A stretch of DNA of 49,939 bases, taken from positions 1 to 49,939 of the forward strand of contig SKQS01000181.1 in NCBI GenBank assembly GCA_007118895.1, read 5' to 3'. The translations under genes and the position numbers were made by a program. Positions 43,200-49,939 of this stretch are shown one piece after another. Below the pieces are notes generated by a model. It saw only the letters and a list, made by a program, of their open reading frames with translations. It made no database searches and was not told where the DNA came from. Within the stretch, counting starts at the first letter, position 1. Every line of letters starts with the position of its first letter. The DNA is from Wenzhouxiangella sp. (GTDB lineage Bacteria > Pseudomonadota > Gammaproteobacteria > Xanthomonadales > Wenzhouxiangellaceae).

Positions 43200-44426
43200 G
43201 TGAAAATAACCGTTTTTTCGTTCGCGATCATTGTCCTGCTGGCCAGTTTAGCGCCTGTCAGTGGCGTGGCCATGGAAATCGAATTGCGCGAGGATCATCC
43301 GCGTGAATATGTCGTTCAGGAGGGCGATACCCTTTGGGATATCGCTGGCCGCTTCCTGACCCGGCCCTGGCAATGGCCTGCGATCTGGCAGGCCAACCCG
43401 CAGATTGATGATCCCCATCTGATCTTCCCCGGAGATGTCATCTCCCTGGTGTTCATCGACGGTGAGCCACGTCTGGTCGCCGGACCGGTCGATGAAGAGG
43501 CGGTCGTCGACGACTCGATCAGGCGGCTGTCGCCAAGAATACGCCGCGAGCCGCTGGTCGGGCCGGTCAGCACCATTCCGCTGGATGCCATCGAGCCGTT
43601 CCTGCGCTTTCCTCGCGTGGTCAGCGAGGAAGAATTCGAGCGCCTGCCCTACGTGATCGCCAACCGCGAGCAGCGGGTGTTCAGCGGCACCGGCGATCGC
43701 ACCTACGTGCGCGGCATGGACGATGCGCGGGTAGGTGATCAGGTGGTGGTTGCTCGCCTGACCTACCAGTTCGAGGACCGGTCACAGGAAAACGGCACCA
43801 ACCAGCTTCGCCGCAACCGGATGCGTCAGCCCGGCCAGGTCCCGGCCTGGGAGCGACCGGCAGGACCGATCTGGCGATCCATTTCCGAGGGGATCGACGG
43901 CGTCGGCTACCCGATCATCGGCTACGAGCTGTGGGAGGCGGCGCGCGGCGAGGTGGTGCGTACCGGCGACCCGACCATTATCCAGCTGACCTCGGGCCGG
44001 CGCGAGGTGATGGAAGGCGACCTGGTGGTGCCCGTGGACACCTACGTGCCCGAAGCCAACTTTTTCCCCCAGGCAATGGACCAGATCCCGGAAAATGCGC
44101 GGGTGCTGGCCATCACCGAGGCCCAGTATGGGGTCGGGCACTTCCAGATTGCCGCGATCAGCGTTGGCAGCAGCGATGGGGTAGAGCCAGGCCATACCTT
44201 CTCGGCGTTTCGTCCGGGTCAGCGCATTCGGGATCAGCGCTACAGCCTGATGAGCCGTGCAGCGTTCCGCGAGCCGGAGAAGCGATATGTCGACCTGCCG
44301 GACGAATATGCCGGCACCATCATGGTGTTTCGCACTTTCGACCGGGTCAGCTATGCGATCGTCCTTGATGGCATGAATGCCGTGCGCAACAACGATATCC
44401 TGCGCCACCCCGACGATCGACTGTAG
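43200..44426 (+). CDS. LysM-domain protein, exported
   Basis: A 408-residue exported protein. A signal peptide (MKITVFSFAIIVLLASLAPVSG) is followed by a LysM peptidoglycan-binding domain (about 36-90; VVQEGDTLWDIAGRFLTRPW and LIFPGDVISLV). The rest (about 120-408) is a large family-specific beta-rich region of unknown role, ending with a conserved 'TIMVFRTFDRVSYAIVLDGMNAVRNNDI' block (shown in part as YAIVLDGMNAVRNND). The GTG start is supported by GGGAGG. Homologues sit upstream of dprA in many gammaproteobacteria; this placement is consistent with cell-wall attachment rather than with DNA uptake, so no shared role is claimed. Confidence 0.88.
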   Translation: MKITVFSFAIIVLLASLAPVSGVAMEIELREDHPREYVVQEGDTLWDIAGRFLTRPWQWPAIWQANPQIDDPHLIFPGDVISLVFIDGEPRLVAGPVDEEAVVDDSIRRLSPRIRREPLVGPVSTIPLDAIEPFLRFPRVVSEEEFERLPYVIANREQRVFSGTGDRTYVRGMDDARVGDQVVVARLTYQFEDRSQENGTNQLRRNRMRQPGQVPAWERPAGPIWRSISEGIDGVGYPIIGYELWEAARGEVVRTGDPTIIQLTSGRREVMEGDLVVPVDTYVPEANFFPQAMDQIPENARVLAITEAQYGVGHFQIAAISVGSSDGVEPGHTFSAFRPGQRIRDQRYSLMSRAAFREPEKRYVDLPDEYAGTIMVFRTFDRVSYAIVLDGMNAVRNNDILRHPDDRL

Positions 44427-44444
44427 GCAGCCTCGCAGACGGCA

Positions 44445-45590
44445 GTGAGCGATTCGGCCACGACCCGGGCGTGGCTCAGCCTGATACTGGCGCCCGGCGT
44501 GGGTGCCGCCCGGGCCAATGCCCTGGGACAGCTGCTGGGCAGCCCCGCTCGCTGGCCGGAAGCTGACGATGCCACGCTGGCATCGGCCGGCCTGGACATG
44601 GCGGCGATTGCCGGGCTTCGGCGCCCGGATCCCCAGGCGCTGAAGCGCTGCCTGGACTGGCTGTCTTCTCCCGAGCATCACCTGATTACCCGGGATGACC
44701 CCTGCTATCCGCCGCTGCTCAAGCGCATCGATGATCCGCCACCGGCGCTGTTCGCGGTCGGCCAGACCGAGGCCCTGGTGCGACCACAGGTCGGCATTGT
44801 CGGCAGCCGCAAGGCCACCCCCGGCGGGTTGCAGTCGGCCAGCGATTTCGCGGCTGCCCTGGCCCGACGCGGCTTTGCTGTCACCAGCGGGCTGGCTGCC
44901 GGGGCCGATGGCGCCGCTCATCGCGGTTGTCTCGACGCTGGCGGCGTGACCATCGGCGTGTGCGGCACCGGGCCCGACCAGGTCTACCCGGCTCGCCATC
45001 GCGAACTGGCCAGGGAAATGATGAACCGAGGCGCGCTGGTATCGGCGCTGCCGCCGGGAACCGGACCCAGGCCGGCCAACTTTCCGGCGCGCAACCGGAT
45101 CATCAGCGGCATGAGCCTGGGCGTGATCGTGGTCGAGGCTGGCATACGCAGCGGTTCGCTGATCACCGCACGCCTGGCCGGCGAGCAGGGCCGGGAAGTC
45201 TTTGCCGTTCCGGGATCGGTACACAATCCGCTGGCACGCGGCTGCCATCGCCTGATCCGAGACGGCGCCCAGCTGGTCGAGTCAATCGACGAAGTCATCG
45301 ATTCACTGGCCCCGATAGCCGCCGAACTGGCCGAACAGATCGAGCAGCTGATTGGCCTGGATGCCGCGCCAGGGGTTGAACCCGAGCGGCAGGCGACATA
45401 TAAAGAACAGGATCCCGAATATGCCCGTCTGCTGGCTGCCGTCGGCTTCGATCCGACGCCGGTCGATGAGATTATTCAGCGCTCTCGATTGACGACAGCC
45501 GCGGTATCCTCCATGCTGCTCATGCTGGAGCTTGATGGCCTGGTGGCCTCACACCCGGGTGGACGCTACAGCCGAACCGGAAAGGAATGA
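44445..45590 (+). CDS. dprA: DNA processing protein DprA
   Basis: A 381-residue cytoplasmic protein that binds incoming single-stranded DNA and loads RecA in natural transformation; it is also present in many bacteria with no proven competence. The Rossmann-like DprA domain (about 75-290) includes VGIVGSRKATPGGLQSA and TSGLAAGADGAAHRGCL, with ARNRIISGMSLGVIVVEA. The C-terminal winged-helix DML1-like domain spans about 315-381. The start is GTG, 18 bp after the LysM stop. smg follows 7 bp after the dprA stop. Confidence 0.96.
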   Translation: MSDSATTRAWLSLILAPGVGAARANALGQLLGSPARWPEADDATLASAGLDMAAIAGLRRPDPQALKRCLDWLSSPEHHLITRDDPCYPPLLKRIDDPPPALFAVGQTEALVRPQVGIVGSRKATPGGLQSASDFAAALARRGFAVTSGLAAGADGAAHRGCLDAGGVTIGVCGTGPDQVYPARHRELAREMMNRGALVSALPPGTGPRPANFPARNRIISGMSLGVIVVEAGIRSGSLITARLAGEQGREVFAVPGSVHNPLARGCHRLIRDGAQLVESIDEVIDSLAPIAAELAEQIEQLIGLDAAPGVEPERQATYKEQDPEYARLLAAVGFDPTPVDEIIQRSRLTTAAVSSMLLMLELDGLVASHPGGRYSRTGKE

Positions 45591-45597
45591 CTGCCTG

Positions 45598-46074
45598 ATG
45601 AAGGAAAACGTGCTCGACCTGCTGATGTATCTGTTCGAGAACTACATCTACGACGAGCCGGATGCACCACCGGATCGCGACAGCCTGACTGACAGCCTCG
45701 AAGAGGCCGGTTTCTCCAGCGCCGAGATCGAGCGCGCCTTTCACTGGCTCGACGGCCTGGCCGAGCAGCGCCAATTGCCTGAGCCCTGCAGCCACTGCGA
45801 TGATCCGATCCGGGTGTTCAGCAGGGACGAGATCAACCGCCTCGACGTCGACGCCCGGGGTTTTCTGATGTATCTGGAAAACGCCGACGTACTCGACCCG
45901 GCTCGCCGCGAGCTGGTGCTGGACCGGCTGGCAGCCCTGGATGCCGCCGAAATCGACATCGAGGACGTCAAGTGGGTGGTGCTGATGGTGCTGTTCAATC
46001 AGCCCGGCCAGGAAGCCAATTACGCCTGGATGGAGGATCTGATGTTCGACGAGGAAGGAGAATACCGTCACTGA
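45598..46074 (+). CDS. smg: Smg protein (DUF494)
   Basis: A 158-residue cytoplasmic protein of the Smg/DUF494 family, found between dprA and topA in most gammaproteobacteria. I chose the ATG at 45598 because it begins with the family N-terminus MKENVLDLLMYLFENY. It has the conserved FSSAEIERAFHWLDGL and the C-terminal VKWVVLMVLFNQPGQEANYAWMEDL (shown in part: VVLMVLFNQPGQE). Acidic overall. No enzymatic activity is known. topA follows 30 bp downstream. Confidence 0.92.
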   Translation: MKENVLDLLMYLFENYIYDEPDAPPDRDSLTDSLEEAGFSSAEIERAFHWLDGLAEQRQLPEPCSHCDDPIRVFSRDEINRLDVDARGFLMYLENADVLDPARRELVLDRLAALDAAEIDIEDVKWVVLMVLFNQPGQEANYAWMEDLMFDEEGEYRH

Positions 46075-46104
46075 CCCCCGCGCGGCGGTCAATGCGCTGT
46101 ACCC

Positions 46105-48531
46105 ATGGCCAAGAATCTGCTGATCGTCGAGTCGCCGGCCAAGGCGACCACTATCAACCGCTACCTCGGAAAGGACTTCGAGGTGCTGGCCTCCTATGGC
46201 CACGTTCGCGACCTGGTACCCAAGGAGGGCGCGGTCGATCCCGAGCATGACTTCCGAATGGAATACAGCATCATCGATCGCAACAAGAAGCACGTCGACC
46301 GTATCGTCGCCGCTGCCCGCAAGGCTCAGGCGGTGTTCCTGGCCACCGACCTCGACCGCGAGGGCGAGGCCATATCCTGGCATATTGCCGAAATCCTGAA
46401 AGACCGCGGGGTCAACAGCGACACACCGATCAAGCGGGTGGTGTTTTCCGAGATCACCAAGCGCGCCATCGAAAAGGCGATGGAAGAGCCACGCGATCTG
46501 TCGAACTCGCTGGTCGATGCCCAGCAGGCCCGGCGCGCGCTCGATTATCTGGTCGGTTTCAACCTCTCTCCACTGTTGTGGAAAAAGGTCCGTCGCGGAC
46601 TGTCGGCCGGTCGCGTGCAATCGCCGGCGCTGCGCATGATCGTCGAGCGCGAGGAGGAAATCGAGAAGTTCCAGCCGCGCGAGTACTGGACCATCGAGGC
46701 CGACCTGGGCGCCGACGAGGAGCAGGCCTTCAGCGCCAACCTGGTCCGCCTGGACGGCAGCAAGCTGGAGCAGTTCGATATCGACAATGCCGAGCGCGCC
46801 GAGCAAGTCCGCCGGCAGGTCGAGCAGGCCGCCGACGGGCACTTCACGGTATCGCGCATCAGCAAGCGCCAGCGGCGGCGGCGCGCACAGCCGCCGTTCA
46901 TCACCTCGACCCTGCAGCAGGAGGCCGCTCGGCGACTGCGCTTTTCGACCCAGAAGACCATGCGCATCGCCCAGCAGCTTTACGAGGGCATCGATCTGGG
47001 CGGTGGCAACCAGGAAGGCCTGATCACCTACATGCGAACCGATTCGGTGTCGCTGGCCGGCGAGGCCATCGCCGAGCTGCGCCGGGTGATCGCCGCCGAG
47101 TATGGCCAGGGTCTGGTGCCGGAAAAACCCAATTTCTACCAGTCGAAATCCAAGAACGCGCAAGAGGCGCACGAAGCGATCCGGCCGACCTCGGCGGCGC
47201 TGCTGCCGATCAAACTCAAGAGCCGGCTGAGCGATGACCAGTACCGGCTCTACCAGCTGATCTGGAACCGGACCGTGGCCAGCCAGATGATTCCGGCCGT
47301 CTACGACACCGTCAGCGCCGAGTTCGACGTCGGAGATGCCACCTTCCGCGCCTCCGGCTCTACCCTGGTCGAAGCCGGGTTCCTGCGCGTCTACCAGGAC
47401 GCCGCCGCCGACCAGGACAATCGCCTGCCGGAGCTGTCCGAGGGTGATCGCATCGTATTGCAGGCAATCCGCCCCGAGCAGCACTTCACCGAACCGCCAC
47501 CGCGCTATTCCGAGGCCAGCCTGGTCAAGGCGCTGGAAGAACACGGCATCGGTCGGCCTTCGACTTATGCCTCGATCATCCAGACGCTGAAGGATCGTGA
47601 ATACGTCGAGCTGGACAAGCGCCGCTTCATTCCGACCGCCACCGGCCGGGTGGTGGCAAAGTTCCTGTCCAGCCACTTCGAGCGTTACGTCGACTACGAC
47701 TTCACCGCCCGCCTGGAAGACCAGCTCGACGCCATCTCACGCGGCGAGCAGGACTGGGTGCCGCTGCTGAAAGGGTTCTGGAAGCCGTTCATCGACCGGG
47801 TCCAGGAAAAGGACGAGACGGTCAGCCGCCAGGAAGCGCAGCAGGCGCGCGAGCTGGGCACCGATCCGAAAACCGGCAAGCCGGTGATCGTTCGGCTCGG
47901 ACGCTACGGTCCCTACGCCCAGATCGGTACGGCCGAAGACGAGGACAAGCCGCAGTTTGCCGGTTTGCGTCCAGGGCAGAAGATGGAAACGATCAGCCTG
48001 GATGATGCACTGGAGTTGTTCAAGCTGCCGCGCAACCTGGGAGAGACCACCGACGGCGAGCCGGTGCAGGCCAACATCGGACGGTTCGGCCCTTACGTGC
48101 GCTACGGCTCGCGCAACTTCGTCTCGCTCAAGGAGCATGACCCGCACGACATTACGCTGGAACAGGCACTCGAGCTGATCGCCGCCCACAAGAAGATGCT
48201 GGCAGAGCGCGTCATCCGCCGCTTCGAGGATGAGGGCATCGAAATCCTCAAAGGTCGATACGGTCCCTACGTGACCGACGGCAAGCGCAATGCCAGCGTG
48301 CCCAAGGACCAGGAACCCGAACAGCTGTCGCTGGAGGCGTGCCGCAAATTGCTCGATGAAGCGCCGCAGCGCCGGCGCGGACGCGGCGGAAAGAAAGCGG
48401 CCGGGAAAGCAGCGAAGAAAAGGCCCGCCGGCAAGAAGGCTGCGAAGAAAAAGCAATCGAAGAAGAAGAAGAAGAGTACCAGCAAGAAGCGCTCAAAGAA
48501 AAAGGCTGCGAAGAAGAAAGTCTCCAGCTGA
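46105..48531 (+). CDS. topA: DNA topoisomerase I, zinc-ribbon-free type
   Basis: An 808-residue type IA topoisomerase that relaxes negatively supercoiled DNA. The TOPRIM domain (LIVESPAKATTINRYLG; DLDREGEAISWHI) and catalytic Tyr309 (ITYMRTDSV) are intact, as are the clasp residues in EAHEAIRPTS and GIGRPSTYASIIQTL. The C-terminal domain differs from E. coli TopA (865 residues with four-cysteine zinc ribbons): I see no CxxC pairs, only repeats around GRYGPYAQIG, GRFGPYVRYGS and GRYGPYVTDGKR, followed by a tail from about residue 755 of Lys and Ala/Arg-rich sequence (as in actinobacterial TopA). That tail probably replaces the ribbons in DNA binding. Confidence 0.97.
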   Translation: MAKNLLIVESPAKATTINRYLGKDFEVLASYGHVRDLVPKEGAVDPEHDFRMEYSIIDRNKKHVDRIVAAARKAQAVFLATDLDREGEAISWHIAEILKDRGVNSDTPIKRVVFSEITKRAIEKAMEEPRDLSNSLVDAQQARRALDYLVGFNLSPLLWKKVRRGLSAGRVQSPALRMIVEREEEIEKFQPREYWTIEADLGADEEQAFSANLVRLDGSKLEQFDIDNAERAEQVRRQVEQAADGHFTVSRISKRQRRRRAQPPFITSTLQQEAARRLRFSTQKTMRIAQQLYEGIDLGGGNQEGLITYMRTDSVSLAGEAIAELRRVIAAEYGQGLVPEKPNFYQSKSKNAQEAHEAIRPTSAALLPIKLKSRLSDDQYRLYQLIWNRTVASQMIPAVYDTVSAEFDVGDATFRASGSTLVEAGFLRVYQDAAADQDNRLPELSEGDRIVLQAIRPEQHFTEPPPRYSEASLVKALEEHGIGRPSTYASIIQTLKDREYVELDKRRFIPTATGRVVAKFLSSHFERYVDYDFTARLEDQLDAISRGEQDWVPLLKGFWKPFIDRVQEKDETVSRQEAQQARELGTDPKTGKPVIVRLGRYGPYAQIGTAEDEDKPQFAGLRPGQKMETISLDDALELFKLPRNLGETTDGEPVQANIGRFGPYVRYGSRNFVSLKEHDPHDITLEQALELIAAHKKMLAERVIRRFEDEGIEILKGRYGPYVTDGKRNASVPKDQEPEQLSLEACRKLLDEAPQRRRGRGGKKAAGKAAKKRPAGKKAAKKKQSKKKKKSTSKKRSKKKAAKKKVSS

Positions 48532-49524
<993 letters not shown>

Positions 49525-49541
49525 TCGAACAAACAATTCAC

Positions 49542-49605
49542 CACAGAGGCACAGAGGCCAGAGAGAAAGATCAAAAAAGTTACTTCTCTTCTCTGTGACT
49601 CTATG
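49542..49605. repeat. AT-rich imperfect inverted repeat of CACAGAGG type
   Basis: CACAGAGGCACAGAG (49542-49556) and CTCTGTGACTCTATG (49591-49605) pair at 13 of 15 positions around an A-rich centre with flanking purine-rich GAGAGAAAGA and pyrimidine-rich TACTTCTCTT, so the stem probably extends. The composition (well below the surrounding G+C content) and the CACAGAGG wording match a repeat seen between genes in many unrelated bacteria. A T-rich stretch (49610-49620) follows on the plus strand, so it could end the hemF transcript. Only one copy lies in this window. Confidence 0.65.
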
Positions 49606-49658
49606 TTGCGTTCTTTTTGTTCCTTGTCGACCCAGTCGGGATACGAACTGCCTGACGC

Positions 49659-49871
49659 TCAGGAATCGAGTTTCGCCAGCTCGGCTTCGACCTTGGCCAG
49701 CTCTTGCTCGGTGACGCGGGAAATTTCCATCAAGGTGTCGTAATTTTCCAGCTGCTGGGCCTGCTCTTCGAGATCACGATCCAGGCCGCGACCGAGATCG
49801 CGCTGGATCGCCTGGAGCCTTTCGCGCAGGGCCTCGCGCCGCTCCTCCAGTGCTTGTCGTTCAGATGTCAT
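49659..49871 (-). CDS. Small coiled-coil protein
   Basis: A 70-residue, highly charged protein (mostly Glu, Arg, Leu, Gln) with heptad-like spacing throughout: ERQALEERREALRERLQAI, then EEQAQQLENYDTLMEI and ELAKVEAELAKLDS. It resembles the N-terminal coiled coil of DksA/TraR-type proteins but ends where the four-cysteine zinc finger would begin, and no Cys is present. GAGGAG about 8 nt upstream of the ATG supports the start. Its ATG overlaps the stop of another minus-strand frame entering from the window edge, so the two are probably co-translated. I do not assign a function. Confidence 0.65.
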   Translation of the reverse strand: MTSERQALEERREALRERLQAIQRDLGRGLDRDLEEQAQQLENYDTLMEISRVTEQELAKVEAELAKLDS

Positions 49872-49938
49872 TGACGAACTCCTCGGCTTGGATCAAGCCC
49901 ATGGTCGGGGACGGGCTGCCCGACTGCGTTGCCAGCGT
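49861..49938 (-). CDS. C-terminal end of a gene entering from the window edge
   Basis: An open frame on the minus strand runs from the window edge to a TGA whose reverse complement begins at 49861. Its last 25 codons read ...SPSPTMGLIQAEEFVNDI. The stop overlaps the ATG of the small coiled-coil gene (ATGACATCTGA), a typical operon junction, which is the main support. Only about 25 codons are visible, so the protein cannot be identified, and the frame could be open by chance. Confidence 0.4.
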   Translation of the reverse strand, partial: TLATQSGSPSPTMGLIQAEEFVNDI

Positions 49939-49939
49939 A

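Noticed and set aside
45520-47676. A 718-codon minus-strand frame
   Set aside because: It opposes smg and topA, which carry family motifs. No domain is visible in it.

Overview
The window is a gene-dense, high-GC stretch (mid-60s percent G+C by eye) of a gammaproteobacterial chromosome with about 41 protein genes, no rRNA or tRNA genes that I can see, no CRISPR and no recognisable insertion sequence or prophage. Several conserved neighbourhoods point to Gammaproteobacteria: LysM-dprA-smg-topA, def-fmt-rsmB-DUF4390-ntrY-ntrX-trkA-trkH, and glnA...glnL-glnG. A secreted beta-helix protein near the middle carries an 'IFADGFE' segment close to its C-terminus, a signature I associate with Wenzhouxiangella and Xanthomonadales-like bacteria. 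My best guess is therefore a Wenzhouxiangellaceae-type organism; this is an inference from gene content and not a phylogenetic result. hemF (oxygen-dependent haem synthesis) alongside pyruvate formate-lyase, a 2-oxoacid:ferredoxin oxidoreductase and a four-cysteine FNR indicates a facultative anaerobe.

Layout. 1-231: non-coding, with two inverted repeats. 232-3370: SLC13/RCK transporter and, divergently, a DUF3080 lipoprotein. 3330-7731 (minus): pflB-pflA preceded by a baeRF-type protein. 7867-9728: cytochrome b561 plus YceI, and a divergent YceI-like lipoprotein. 9744-16156 (minus): a TPR-GGDEF protein, a tyrosine-decarboxylase-like PLP enzyme and the beta-helix protein. 16369-20994 (plus): a redoxin, then korA-korB-rubrerythrin-fnr. 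20957-23494 (minus): a large M14 carboxypeptidase. 23614-28929 (plus): a YbhB/PEBP protein and the nitrogen block glnA, DUF4124, glnL(ntrB), glnG(ntrC). 28944-33427: dtd, an LpxL-type acyltransferase, a degenerate EAL protein, a second TPR-GGDEF protein and a small TPR protein. 33447-43099 (minus): trkH, trkA, ntrX, ntrY, DUF4390, rsmB, fmt, def. 43200-49524 (plus): LysM protein, dprA, smg, topA, hemF. The end holds an AT-rich inverted repeat, a small coiled-coil protein and the tail of one more gene.

How it fits together. The most coherent system is an oxygen-responsive one. FNR is encoded at the end of the korAB-rubrerythrin cluster, and a 9/10 match to the FNR consensus (TTGAC-N4-ATCAA) lies about 60 bp upstream of korA. 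A second 9/10 match lies upstream of the decarboxylase, with a -10-like hexamer at the spacing of a class II FNR promoter. The second system is nitrogen control: glnA has a -24/-12 sigma-54 promoter and an NtrC-like palindrome about 100 bp upstream of the predicted start of transcription, and the NtrBC pair is encoded just downstream. A second NtrYX pair sits beside the Trk potassium system, and its NtrX lacks the GAFTGA loop, so it probably does not activate sigma-54. Cyclic-di-GMP signalling is represented by two TPR-GGDEF proteins of identical length and one EAL protein that has lost key catalytic residues.
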